A program made the translations under genes and the position numbers. Under the pieces are notes generated by a model, which saw only the letters and a list, made by a program, of their open reading frames with translations, made no database searches and was not told the origin of the DNA. Of a stretch of DNA of 64,000 nt, positions 21,330-32,705 are shown in pieces. Each line of letters begins with the position of its first letter. Position 1 is the stretch's first letter. Source of the DNA: Acanthamoeba lenticulata (lineage: Eukaryota > Discosea > Longamoebia > Acanthamoebidae); NCBI GenBank assembly GCA_002179805.1, contig NAVB01000066.1:32859-96858 (forward strand), read 5' to 3'.

Positions 21330-23247
21330 TCAATAGGGCGCGGCCACGCTCTGAACGGCGCCGCCATTGACCACGAACTGGAGCGTTGACGAACACGGCT
21401 GGCCGTTGGTCGAGGAGAAGGTCCACATGCCCGTCTGCCAGCCAGCAGCCATGGTGACGAAGCCCTGGCCGTTGCCGCAGTCCACCTGGACCGAGGTCGA
21501 TCCAGGAATCGTCACGGCCATCCACCACGCACTCGTTCCCCTGATGCTGCAGGTCAGCACAGAGGCCAGAAAGTAGAGGAAAGAAGGGGGAAGCGCACGT
21601 GTAGAACGTGAAGGTGTAAGTGCCGTCGTTGGATGACGCCGCAGGACTAGGCGAAGCAGAGGCACCAGCAGCAGGGCTCGGGCAGGGGGTGGTCGCCGCA
21701 TTGGGTGAGCTCGACGGGGACGCAGAGGACTTGGCCTGGGGAGAAGCGCTGGGCGTGGCCGATGAGGCGGCCTTGGGCGAGCAGGACGGCGACGATGCCG
21801 CAGCCGGACTCGGGGAGGGCGAAGCTGCGGTCGACGCCCCGTTGATGCACACCTCGCCAGCCGAGTTGACGCTGAACGTGGTCGGGGACGACACCAAGCT
21901 GCTCAGCATGGTCAGCTTGGCGGTGACGGGCGTCGACCAGTCGTCGGCCAAGAGGCCGCCCGTGTCGCCCGAGTCCGGGTTGAGGCACCAGAAGAACTGG
22001 TCCGTCATGTCCTTGGTTTCGAGGTAGCTGGCCAGGGCTTCCATCCACGTGGCGTCGTTTCCGCTGTAGGGCCCGCCCCACTCGCCGATGACAACGGCGT
22101 TACCGGTCAGATCTGGAATGTAACCTGCGCAATTTGGAAAGCGTTGTGAGCCCAAGAGGTCATGCGCGAATCAGGGCGCTGCAGGTGAAGGCTACCCCAG
22201 TGAGCCTCCCAGATGGCGGCCATGTTAGAAGGGAAGTTGGAGGCCGAGAAGTAGGACTGGCCGTAGACGTTGGGGCCGTACACATGCGGGCTGTACACCA
22301 GCTTCCACGGGTTGTTGATCACCACGGGGGATGACCGCACTCCCTGTTGTGGCATTGAAGCGTGAGAAACCGAGAGAAGTAGACGAAGGAACATGGGACG
22401 GACACGTACAACAAGATCTTCGCCATAGAAGCAGGCGTCAGAGCATGACGGCGAGTTGGCCGTGCCTTCGACAAAGATCAAGAACCGGCTGCTCACGCTC
22501 GATGCGATCGCGTTGGCCAACCTGGCCGAGCCCTTGGCCCAGTCCGTGGACGAGCCGTCGCCCCACGTGGCCGAGAAGGGTTCGTTCTTGAGGTCGGCAG
22601 CAAACACGTTCCACTGGTCTTTGTAGCGCTGGAGCATCTTGGTCCACCCCGAGATCACCGTCGCCTCTGGGTTGGCCGAGTTGTACCACAGCCCGTCGGA
22701 GGCGTAGGAGTCTGCCGTGAAGGAGTGGAGATCGAGCATGATGAGGATGCCGCGCGAGGCCGCAGCCTGCACGATCTTGTCCATAATGGCCAGCGACGTG
22801 AGGCCCTGAAGGTCCGAGTTGGCGCTGTAATCGATGCTGCCTGGCGAGGCGTCGTTCAGGGCCAGTTGCAGGTGAAACGGCAGCTGCAGACATGCAAGTC
22901 ACATTGGGCTTCATGATCAGCAAGAAGCTCAAGAGAAGACGCTGGAGCTGGGGATGAGAAGAGAGCCGTACGCGAATGGCATTGAAGCCGTTGTCGGCCA
23001 AAAAGTCGAGGAAGAACGTGTAGGACTTTGACCACAGGCCATGCACCACGTTCTGCGAGGTCTCGAAGCCGAACCAGGAGGCTCCCTTGAGGCGCAATCG
23101 GTTGCCGTTGACAAACAGCCCGCCTTGCTCCGACGTGAAGTTGAGCGAAGAAGTCGCGATGCAAGAGTCTGCTTCTGCGCTGGGCAGCGCACTGAGGGCG
23201 ACCACGATGACGCCGACGATGGCGAAAAGGAAGATGATGCCCTTCAT
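21330..23247 (-). CDS. Secreted GH5 cellulase with Ser/Pro linker and C-terminal binding domain
   Basis: The Met at 23247 starts a signal peptide (MKGIIFLFAIVGVIVVALSA, LPSAEA). The mature enzyme reads LKGASWFGFE, then DNGFNAIRVRL, RGILIMLDLHS, the acid/base motif DLKNEPFSATWG, LVYSPHVYGPNVYG and the nucleophile motif VVIGEWGGPYSG, then QFFWCLNPDSGDTGG. This is the GH5 endoglucanase order with both catalytic Glu present. A long linker of Ala-Ser-Pro repeats with scattered Cys follows. The C-terminal domain of about 80 residues (WWMAVTIPGS, VQVDCGNGQGFV, GWQTGMWTFSSTNGQPC) looks like a small beta-sandwich carbohydrate-binding module. At least four introns interrupt it. The product would cut beta-1,4-glucan outside the cell or in the cyst wall. 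Encystment-linked expression is an inference from the cellulose cyst walls of Acanthamoeba. Confidence 0.9.
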
Positions 23248-23659
23248 CCTTTACTGACGACTGATATCCGACACGGAAGATCTCAACACTTCTTCTTAGG
23301 TGTGAAGAAGGTTGGATGGCGAGGAAGGAGGAGTGTGTGAGTAGGAGGTCGGATGAAGCAAAAGAAGGTCGATCGACGCTGCGCTTTATGGGCGGTGGCG
23401 GAGTCCGAAGAACGGCGATGGTGCCCGCTGGAGCTTCTTCGACGATGATGATCAAACTCCTAAAGCCCTAATGCAGCCTCGTACGAGCCGACCATAGGCC
23501 ACACGGCTCAGTTGCGGGGAGGAGCATGAAGGGGAGCTTATGGCGCCACACCCACGTTCCGCCCGCAGTTGCCCCATGCGAACCGCCGCGCTATTTGGAG
23601 AATGTGTGCGAAATAAAATTTATTTTGATTTTTAATTGGCGGGAAGGGTAAGGCGTGCG
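23248..23659. other. Intergenic: cellulase promoter and 3' flank of the F-box gene
   Basis: About 410 bp upstream of the cellulase start and downstream of the F-box gene stop. I see no open frame with coding character, no RNA gene and no clear TATA box. The distal part has an AT-rich strip (AATAAAATTTATTTTGA near 23610) that fits a 3' end signal for the F-box gene. Confidence 0.5.
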
Positions 23660-26332
23660 TTACGGATTGGCCCGAGCGAGGTCGGTCATGGCAGCGGCCA
23701 CGTCGATGGGCGCTCGGCAGCTCACCGATTGCGCTACCCTGACCAGTTCGTTGCGCACAAGTGGATTTGCATGGTGGAGTAGGTGTTCCAGCCGTGCCTT
23801 GTCGTCGGCCTGGAGAAGATCTACTCACGAATTCCTCTACGTCAATCAACATATTCAAATGCGCAAGTGGAGCACACAACGTACCCTGAGCCACGAGTTG
23901 TTGTATAACCAGCCAGGCCAGTGTGGTGTCGGCCGTGCTGGGAGCGGTCGGGGTACGAGGAACCACGTCTTCGTCCGAGTCCGACGAGTCAGACTCGGAC
24001 GAAGAGGCGCTGTGCGCCATCGACGGCGCCGAGACAAAGGACGAGCCGCTCGACGGAGCTTGCCACCAGGAAAACTGAGCCGCAGGCTGTGCAAAGCTGC
24101 TGCCGAAACCGCCACCAGCGCCCCAAGCGCCATGTTCTTCCTCTCCTTCTTCCTCCTCCAAGATGTAGGCTTCATCGTCGGTGTCGCTGTAGGGCTCATC
24201 CTCGTCGTCGTACGCTCGCGAGCTCACCCCGTCAGGCGTAATGTGAGCGACGTTCTCCAGCAGTTGCTCGGCGCGCACGCGAAGCCGCTGAGCAAAGGCC
24301 TCCTCCTTCTCACCGAACCGTGAAAACTCTTCCAGCTTCGCCGCTTTGCTCACCTTCAGGCACGGAACAAACGACGTCAAAACAGCAAAGAAGAAAAGTA
24401 AGAAGCAGAAGCAGAAAGGGAAGACAAAGAGAGAGAGAGAGAGAGAAACCAGCTTGGCCAATAGGAGGGCGGCCTGGAGGCACTGCCAGCGCGAACACGC
24501 CCCAGCGTGCGCCTGGTCGACGTACTGCACGAGAACGCTGTCCTCGGGCACCCGCGGTAACTCTAACGCAGGCCCAAAACGCCACGGTGACCTCCATCAG
24601 GAAAAATACTGAATTAAACATAAAATAAAAAATAAATGCAAAACAAAAAACGTACCATCCAAGTCTACGACTTCGTCTTCAGACGAAGAGTTCACCCGCA
24701 TACAGACAAGGTTCATGGTGCTGGCCATCGCCAAGTTCTTTCGGCGTCCGTTGACACAGCTGAGCAGGTCAGCTACGACGACGGGGCTCACAACGAGGCC
24801 CAGCGCGGGCATGCACTTGGCCACGGCCGTGGCGATGTTGTCCTCGATGCTGTCTACGCCCTCGCGCAGCTCGAGGATTTGTGCCGCCAGACGTCGAAGC
24901 GCATGTTCGTCAACGTCGCGTCCGACGGAGAGCGGCGCGGCCGCGATCACCACGGCGGCCGCCTTCTTGCTGCCCAGCAGCGGGCTCAGGTTGGCCATCA
25001 CGCCAAGGCTGTCGACCAACTTCTCGCGGTGACCTGCACCGCACCCGCGCCAGTGTGAGCGACAGACGTGACCTGATAACACAACGGAGAAGCGAGCACA
25101 GAGAGGCCCTGAGCACGCGTACCGAGCAGTTGGACCAGGCGGGCCCAGTCAGCAGGCGCGCCAGCCCAGGTGGTCGGGAGGAGGTGCGACAGCTCGGGAA
25201 AATGCTCGAGATACCAGGCCTTCAGGTGCTTGCCGAGTCCCGCAAGCGCCGCCAGCTTTTCTCGCCGCACGCGGGCCAAGTGACAAAGCTCGCTCTATCG
25301 CCTTGGGTGTGAGACCTCGGCATGTGCCAAACGTTGGAGCTGATGCAAGCAAGGACGCACCTCGACGCCGGCTTGAGCAGCATTGCCAAGCTTTTCATTG
25401 GCGATGGCGAATGCCAGCGCCCGACGGGCGAGGTCCGGATCCCAGGCGCGGCGCTTCATCTGCTCGTCCACAACGACTGCACAAGACATCGCGTGAGTCC
25501 GGCCAGCATGACGAGATCACGGAAGCGACAAGACAAGGACGGCGGCAAAGGTACTGTGCTGCCAACGGGAGCAGACGAGCTCGGCGCGGGCCAGGCAGGC
25601 GTCGGTGGGCAGGAAGGAGAAAATGTGGAGCATCACCTCGTACGGCAGGCGCTCGGACTGGTCCGTGTCGGCCGGGATGGCCGCCGCGCGCGGTCCTGTC
25701 CAGGAGGAGTCTCGAGGGTCCGAGAGTCCACGCGTCCTCGCGCTGGCGGTGAAGGCATCAAGGTGGAGATGGATAGCCCGCAGTAGCTCAATTTGGTTCG
25801 TGTTCGCGGGACCACAGAAGCCGTCTCCGGAGTCAGTGAGGCCGCGGTTGGTGGTCACAACGACAGCGCCCGGTCTGTGGCTCGTCCCTGCCCAGTGGAG
25901 AAATAGTGAGCTGGGTGCCTTGGACGCCAGGGGCGGTGTGTGTGGGAATGTGCCTTGCTTCACGAACGCCAACGCGGGCGATTCGTCGTTGGGTGGCGAG
26001 TTGCTCACCGTCGCGCGGCCGAACATTCCGAAACTGGGTCCGGCCGCGAGGCGATGGTGCGCCGCGGCCTCCGAGAGGGAGCGGAAGGGGTGGTACGCAA
26101 CCATCCGCACCATTTTGCACGTCGCCTGTTGAAGTGAAAAAGAATCCCCCCCCTCCCCGTCGTTGAGTTAAGTGCAGCGACGCGCCACACCGGAGCGGGA
26201 GAGACGTGCGTCAAAGGAGGCAGAGCATGTCGCATAGTTGGCGACCTGGTCGTCGTTCACCAGCGACTCGAAAAGGCACAGGCCAGTGGGTCCCTCCGCC
26301 AGAAAAAAGAGGGGTCGGTTGTGTTGGAGCAT
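23660..26332 (-). CDS. F-box protein with helical (HEAT-like) C-terminal region
   Basis: Minus-strand gene from a proposed ATG at 26332 to TAA at 23660-23662, with about nine exons. The first exon (LFFLAEGPTGLCLFESLVND) joins after a GTGGCG..CAACAG intron to KMVRMVAYHPFRSLSEAAAH. The F-box is SERLPYEVMLHIFSFLPTDA, then CLARAELVCSRWQHS. Downstream exons give helical stretches such as DLARRALAFAIANEKLG, KHLKAWYLEHFPELSHLLPT, LVDSLGVMANLSPLLGSKKA, VADLLSCVNGRRKNLAMAST and ARLEHLLHHANPLVRNELVR, resembling HEAT/ARM pairs, plus a very acidic Ser/Asp/Glu stretch near 24000. F-box proteins recruit substrates to SCF ubiquitin ligases; the helical part would be the substrate arm. The 5' end is less certain than the rest, since an internal Met at 26113 could also serve. 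Confidence 0.65.
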
Positions 26333-26477
26333 GAGTAAAAAGGAATAGGACCCTGCCCTCCTCTTCGGAGGTTGTCATAATAGGCGGCAGGAAAAAGTTG
26401 GGGCAAATAAGTGGTGAAGTGAAAGCAAACAAAAAAACTAAACTAAAATTTAGTTGTCCTCAGCGCAACGAGGGCGT

Positions 26478-27773
26478 TCAATCATCCCCGTCCTCTTCGT
26501 CTTCGTCCGACGCGAGGGCTTGGCGGACATTGCCGTTGGTCTGCTCGAGGGCAGCCACCGCAACTTCGCGTGAAGCACCCAGGGTCTTCATCACCAAATC
26601 GAGCTCCAGTTCAGTGTACGTCTTGCCCTCTACGAGCTGCGTCGCGAAGCGCTCGCGCTCTGCCAGCTCTCGTGCGCAGTCTTCCTCCGATACGTGCACC
26701 ACCTCCAGCCCTGTTCTCCCACGACACACGCACGCAGCATTTGCACCATCACTACTTCTGATCTGCTGTTCAAGTTGGGCTCAACTGACTGTACCTGGAG
26801 GCATAGCGGAAATGATCTTGTCGGTCCGTTCAGGATCTACAGAGTTGAAGATCAGCTTCTTGGGACCGTACTTGAGCTCGAACTCGGCCACGTCGGGGTA
26901 CGGCCGCAGCACGCGCACGTCTGAGTGTCAACACAACATCACGACGTGTTGGTGTGCGCAAGCAAAAGTCGGACTTCATTGGTTGGGAAGATCATCCGTA
27001 CACTGCGTCTCCTTCTGTCGTGAGAAGATGAGAAACTCTTTGACCGACTCGAGAGGCTCGTCGAACGGCCCAACGACCTGAAACTTGTGTCCAGCATCGT
27101 GGCGGGCCATGCCCTCCGCTCGGCATGACCTGGCAGGCGGTGGACACGTTCAATGAAAGGTTCACTTCGAGGTCCGCTGGGTGGGGGGGGGGAAGCGGAG
27201 AGCGTACAGGCAGAGGTCAAAGCCGTCCTCTGTTTGATCGCAGTGGAAGCAGTGAAAGCGCGCGCCGATGATCTCCTTGTTGCATACGTCGCACTGCAGC
27301 CGCGCCCGAGGAAAACACAGGTGAGCGGGGCAGGCGGGCAGCCTGGAGATTGATAAGAACGCACCTCCCAATAATCCTCCTCACCGTCGTCATCGTCGTC
27401 GTCCTCACCCAAGGGGGCAAAGTCCTCGTCGTCTTCGTCTCCTTCATGGCGGTCGTGGTGGCAGAAGGTTTCACCTTGGATGGGCGCATGAGCCATGCTA
27501 GCACTAGCTAATCGAAGCGGGAATTTTAAATAAATTTAAATAAAAATATAAACGTACCTTCGTGACAGGCGTGCTTCGCCTCCGGCGGCAGGGTCTCCTT
27601 GTGCTCTTCCTGCTGGGGAGCTACCTGCGCCAGTTCTTGTTTGCGCTGCTGGTACTCGTCCTCGAGAATGAAGCCCGAACGGAAGAGGTCCTCAAGCTTT
27701 TGGAGTTCTTGATCTGTTTTTTGTGCTCAGCGAGGAATCAGGTTCAAAAAAAGTGGACAATCGTACCTGACAT
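26478..27773 (-). CDS. SHOCT-like, ZZ zinc finger and UBA domain protein
   Basis: Minus-strand gene, ATG 27773 (M-S-D split by an intron) to the stop at 26478-26480. The N-terminus reads DQELQKLEDLFRSGFILEDE then YQQRKQEL, a SHOCT-like helical hairpin. After an acidic Asp/Glu run comes a ZZ-type zinc finger: CDVCNKEIIGARFHCFHC, then DGFDLCLSCRAEGMARHDAG and HKF, complete across an intron ending at the CCTGCCAG acceptor. The next part (VRVLRPYPDVAEFELKYGPK, KLIFNSVDPERTDKIISAMP) is unassigned. The C-terminus is a UBA-like three-helix unit (LELDLVMKTLGASREVAVAA, LEQTNGNVRQAL) followed by an acidic tail. ZZ fingers bind protein N-termini or SUMO and UBA domains bind ubiquitin, so a ubiquitin or autophagy adaptor role is plausible but inferred. 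It is divergent from the epimerase-like gene, with 142 bp between start codons. Confidence 0.75.
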
Positions 27774-27915
27774 GGGTGTAATGCAACGAAGTGGCAAGAT
27801 TACAGCAGGTATCGTAAATGCGCAAAAATCTTCCTCAAACAGATAGCAAAAAATTTATTCTACAGGAAAAGTGGAAAAGTGGAGGAAAAAGAGAGTATTG
27901 CAACGTTGGACAACG

Positions 27916-29298
27916 ATGGCCACGCTGGGCAAAGCCAAAGGAGGGCTGGAGAGGGTGGTTCTGGAGCATGCAGCGTCAGGAGCCACAGCCGAGGTCTACT
28001 TGCTGGGCGCGCATCTTACCTCATTCATTCCGAAGCGAGGTTGGTTGCCCAACAAGCACACAACTGCCATCTGTGCTTTCATGACTTTGGATGTGGTCTC
28101 TTCTCCCCTTACCAAACAGGTGGCGATGACCTCTTGTTTGTCTCCTCCAAGGCCGAGTTTGCCGAAGGCAAGGCGATTAGGGGAGGCGTGCCCATAATCT
28201 TTCCGCAGTTCTCTGACCTGGGGCCGCTGACCAAGCACGGCTTCGCTCGCACGACAAAGTGGGAGGTGACGGCCTCGTCCTTCTCCTCCGTCACGCTTGC
28301 CCTCCGCGCTGCCACCGAGGTCGCGCGCCGCCCGCAGGCCTGGCCCCACGACTTCGAGGCTCTCTTCCGCGTGACTCTTGTGCCTCACCCTGGTAGAGCC
28401 TTCTCTCGTTCTCCTCCCCGCCACATGAACAGGAGCTCCCACTGGCGTGCTGATATCTTCGTCATGTAATCGGCGCGCAGAGGACAACACTCAGGCGGCG
28501 CTCGAGACTGAGCTGACGGTAAGGAACACGGGTGGATCGGCCTTTAGCTTCACGACAGCGCTGCACACTTACTTTGCCGTCCGGGACATCCACGTCACCC
28601 GCGTCGAGGGCCTCCACCGCCCCGTACGTGCCCTCTTTCTCCTTCTCTTCTTCCTCCTTCTTCTTGGCGGTAACTTATCGAGCCACCTGGTGGGTGCTGA
28701 GTAGGACGCCGAACTGTACTACTTGGATAACGCTGCTGGCAGGAAGAAGGTCAAGGAAGAGGCTCGTAGCGTGAGCTTTGTAGGCGAGACCGATCGCGCC
28801 TACCTTCATACGGGTGATGAGCTGCGTCTCACCGACACTGGTGCCACATTCCCGGCCTCCCTGATGAAGGGGAGACTCCATTTCTCATCACTTGTTTGTT
28901 TCAACTTGTAGAGCGAACGATTGTCATCCAGAAGAGCGGCCTGGCCGACGCTGTCGTTTGGGTACGTTTTACATCACATGCGGCCGAGTCAAACGCCAGC
29001 TGACGCGTTGTTATGTGGACAGAATGTGTGGGCCGACAAGGTCAAGTCGATTGCTGACCTGGGGGATGACGTACGTGCTCCTTTTCCCGAATCTCACGTC
29101 TAGACGAAGAAGCAGCAGCAGAAGAAGGGTGCTAATGTGTAGAGCCTTGCGTGGGTTCGCATGCAGGAATGGACCAAGTACGCGTGTGTGGAGGCCGCTG
29201 CGATAGAACACCCGATCGAGCTGCAGCCGCAGCAGAGCTGGGTCGGCAAGCAGGTCCTGTTCGAGCAGCGCCCCGCCCGCAGCCCTTCGGCTCTCTGA
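27916..29298 (+). CDS. Glucose-6-phosphate 1-epimerase-like (aldose 1-epimerase family)
   Basis: ATG 27916 to TGA 29296-29298, about six exons. The protein begins ERVVLEHAASGATAEVYLLG, AHLTSF, then GGDDLLFVSSKAEFAEGKAI and RGGVPIIFPQFSDLGPLTKH followed by GFAR, which is the hallmark of the YeaD/apospory-associated protein C branch. Later come LHTYFAVRDIHVTRVEGL, RTIVIQKSGLADAVVW, NVWADKVKSIADLGDDEW and KYACVEAAAIEHPIELQPQQ. The conserved His (HGFAR), Asp and Glu (VEAA) of the family are visible. The enzyme interconverts alpha and beta anomers of hexose-6-phosphates in the cytosol. The first intron splits codon KRG|G; introns contain stretches that read as shadow frames. Length (about 290 residues) is normal for the family. 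Confidence 0.88.
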
Positions 29299-29495
29299 TG
29301 TTCGTGCTGGCGTCGCTCTCGGTCTTGCTGAGGTCGGCATCTCCGCCAGATTTCCGTGAGGCTTTGAATTTCCATAATGCAGACAACAACACAGTTCGCA
29401 GCAACATCTATCGTACGCCAAGCAGGACTTGATTGATTTGATTCCTTTGGCAGGAAGAAGCAACTGCCTGTGACGGAGAAGGAACCTAGTTATCG

Positions 29496-30261
29496 ATGAC
29501 AGAGTCGGAGAAGAAGGTGGATGAAATCCCTTACAAATGGACGCAAACCCTTTCTGAGGCGACGCTTAGCATTCCTGTACCTGCGGGGACGCGTGCACGC
29601 GATGTCAACTGCAAAATCACGGCCACTCATCTTACCGTTGGCCTTAAGGGGCAACCCCCAATAATCGATGTGCGTACACCTGCGTCCTCCCCCTCATGTT
29701 CCGGTGATTTTAATCCTTCGCCTCCCTACAGGGTGAAGTGCACAAGAAGATCAAGCCCATCGAGAGCTTCTGGCAAATGGGTAAGTGCAGCTGACATGCG
29801 AGTTAAAAAACTTGAATCTTAACCCCTGTCCAGAGGAGGGAAACACCATATTTATCGAACTGCAGAAGGTCAACAAGATGGAATGGTGGACGTGCATAAT
29901 CAAAGGTCACCCTGAGATCGACACCGCGAAGATTGAACCCGAGAACTCCAAGCTCTCCGACCTTGACGACGAAACGCGCACCATCGTGGAAAAAATGATG
30001 GTACCGTTGCCCTGCAAGCCTCTTTACTCGGTTCTCTCGCGCCTCACCGCTTCCTCTTGCAGTTTGATCAGCGCCAGAAGGCTGCTGGCCTGCCCACATC
30101 AGACGAGATGGAGAAGAAGGCTGCGCTTGACAATTTCATCAAGTCGCATCCCGGTACTGCCCCTCCGCTTGCCTCTCCTTTTGATGTTCGCGGCTCACCG
30201 GCCACGGCCTACACGATACAACAACACAGAGATGGACTTCTCGAACGCCAAGATCGGCTAA
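29496..30261 (+). CDS. NUDC: NudC-family CS-domain co-chaperone
   Basis: ATG 29496 to TAA 30259-30261 in five or six exons. The CS (p23-like) domain reads [20 protein letters not shown], then [20 protein letters not shown] and [16 protein letters not shown], then [20 protein letters not shown] and [20 protein letters not shown]. The tail has [36 protein letters not shown] and a few more residues, matching the end of NudC proteins. At about 165 residues it lacks the long N-terminal coiled coil of animal NudC, so it is the short form. NudC works with Hsp90 and dynein/LIS1 complexes in nuclear movement and protein folding. It is tail to tail with the catalase gene, 107 bp apart. Confidence 0.92.
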
Positions 30262-30368
30262 AAACTCACACGCTCGAGTGCTTGTAATTATTGAGTCCAC
30301 GAGTGGAGAACACAAACACAGACACACATGTACACAAACTAGCTCTCTTTATTTCTCTATCTCTAGCG

Positions 30369-32412
30369 TTAGGCGGGAACAGAGTCGACCTCGCGATCGT
30401 GGTGTCGGTGAGCGGCGATGGCGTTGAAGAGCTCCTTGCCGAGGTCGACGAGATCAGCCGCCGGGTTGCGCGACGTGACGACGCCCTGGTTAGAGACCAG
30501 CGCCTCGCCCTCGCCGGCGAGCCGGAGGCCTCCCGGGAGGCCGAGCGACTGGTGCACCAGGTCGACGCCCTCGTTAAGGGCCGCAATGGGCTTGCCGTGC
30601 TTGAAGCTCTCGCAGATCCAGGCCTTGACCTCGCCCGACCGCTTCAGCGCCGCCACATGCTGGGCGCCGCCCACGACGACGATGGCGTCGAACATGACCG
30701 AGCGCGACGTGAGGAAGGAGAACTGGCACGTCGTCGAGCCGGTGCTGCCCTGGACCGTGCCCTTGCGCGGGCCCACGTACATGGGCATGGCCCCGGCAGC
30801 CGTCAGGCCGGCGGCGATGGTGGTCAGCTGCACGTTGTCAAAGCCCGGGCCGACGAGGAAGGCCACCTTGCGGCTCTGGATGGAGTCGCGGGCCGTGTTG
30901 GCCTGCGACAACGCCGGCGAGGTGCGCGTCTGGGCCGCGGCGGCCGCCTCGCCGCCTGCGAAGGCCTTGGGTGGCGCGACGTCGATGGCCTCAGCCACGC
31001 GGACGGCCAAGTCAAAGTCGATCCGGTTGAGGATGTCGTTGACCATCCGCTCGCGCACGCCCATGTCATCGACCTTGCCCAGCTCGAACTGGGCCGCGGC
31101 AACCAGGTGCTCCCGCTCCCACGCCGTCAGCGAGTTGTAGAACAGCCGCGCCTGGGCAAAGTGCTCGGCAAACTTGGGGCCGCGCGCGCGCAGCTTGGCC
31201 CCGGCGAGCTCGACCGGCGCGTGCCTGTAGGCCGACATCGCGGCCGGGTCGGCCAGGGCCGGGCAGCCGAACCGGTTCGGGTAGTAGTTGACCGCGCCGC
31301 GGTTGATCTTCTGGCGCATGAACCCGTCGCGCTGGTTGTTGGTCACCGGGCACACGGGTCGGTTGATGGGCAGCTCCTCAAAGTTGGGCCCGCCCAGCCG
31401 CGTGAGCTGCGTGTCAAAGTAGGAGAACTGGCGGCCCTGGAGCAGCGGGTCGTGCGAGGCCTCGATGCCCGGCACGAGGTGCGACGTGCAGTAGGCCACC
31501 TGCTCGGTCTCGGCGAAGAAGTTGTCGACGTTGCGGTTGAGCACGAGGCGGCCGACGCGGCGCACCGGGACGAGCTCCTCGGGGATGATCTTGGTGGCGT
31601 CGAGCAGGTCAAAGTCGAAGCGATGCTCGTCGGCCTCGTCGACGATCTGCAGGCCGAGGTCCCACTCGGGGTAGGCGCCGGCCTCGATGGCCTCCCAGAG
31701 GTCGCGGCGGTGGAAGTCGGGGTCGACGCCGGCCAGCTTCTGGGCCTCGTCCCACACGAGCGAGTGCGTGCCCAGCTTGGGGATGAAGTGGAACTTGACG
31801 AAGCTGCGCCTGCCCTCCTTGTTGACCAGCACGAACGAGTGGACGCCAAAGCCCTGCATCATGCGGTAGCTGCGCGGGATGGCCCGGTCGGACAGCGTCC
31901 ACATGATCATGTGCGCGCTCTCTGGGGTGAGGCTGATGAAATCCCAAAAGTTGTCGTGCGCAGTCTGCGCCTGCGGCATCTCGTGGTGCGGCTCCGGCTT
32001 GCCCGCGTGGATCACGTCCGGGAACTTGATGGCGTCTTGGATGAAGAAAACCTGTTGTTCTCTCGTTAGTGTGCACACCGAAATGGAAGATGAACATCTC
32101 GGCTTACGTACGGGAATGTTGTTGCCCACAAGGTCAAAGTTGCCCTCGTCCGTGTAGAACTTGACGGCGAAGCCTCGCACGTCGCGTACAGTGTCGGCCG
32201 AGCCTGTTATGGGTTGTGGTGGTGAGGAACTGGTTGCTCTTGAGCCCAGGGGTGGGTCGCTCTACACACCTCGTGAGCCAAGAACGGTGGAGAAGCGAAG
32301 GAAGACCGGTGTCCTCTTGCCAGTCTCGCACAGGAATTTGGCGCGGGTGAACTCCTCCATCGACTCGTTGAGCTCAAAGTAGCCGTGGGCGGCAGTGCCG
32401 CGGGCGTGCACG

Positions 32413-32445
<33 letters not shown>

Positions 32446-32705
32446 GTCATCTTCTCGCGGAAGTGGAAGTCCTCAAGCAGTGTCGGGCCGCGAGGGCCAA
32501 CCTTCAAGCTGTTGTCGGTGTCATCGACAGCGACGCCAAAGTTTGTGGTGATGACATTTCCCGGTCGCGGATCCTCGACCATGTAGTCGCTCAGTTGTGA
32601 GCTCTTGGCGTCCTTGCCAAGAGCCGACGCCACGGTCGAGGCCACAGACCCAATGGTGTCCTTGATGGCTGTGGCCGTGTCGACTGCCTGCTTGATCTGG
32701 TCCAT
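30369..32705 (-). CDS. Large-subunit (clade 2) catalase with DJ-1/PfpI-like C-terminal domain
   Basis: Three exons from ATG 32705 to the stop at 30369. The heme catalase core shows the distal His motif ([15 protein letters not shown]), [19 protein letters not shown], the Asn motif [26 protein letters not shown] and the proximal Tyr motif [10 protein letters not shown]. The remainder, about 180 residues, is a class I glutamine-amidotransferase-like domain ([54 protein letters not shown]) as in HPII/KatE and fungal large-subunit catalases. It removes hydrogen peroxide. No clear SKL-type peroxisome signal is present; the protein ends SVPA. Introns are few and both lie near the 5' end, while neighbours have many, which fits late gain of introns after bacterial or fungal transfer. 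Full length (about 730 residues) is typical. Confidence 0.95.

Noticed and set aside
25870..26332. NOP5/NOP56 N-terminal domain at the start of the F-box gene
   Set aside because: MVRMVAYHPFRSLSEAA resembles that domain, but no Nop domain follows and an F-box comes instead, so the likeness is too weak to call.
30291..32069. A 592-codon open frame on the plus strand opposite the catalase gene
   Set aside because: It mirrors the catalase exon in a very GC-rich stretch; its protein is low in complexity (Arg, Leu, Val, Gly, Asp) with no motif, while the minus strand has all catalase landmarks.
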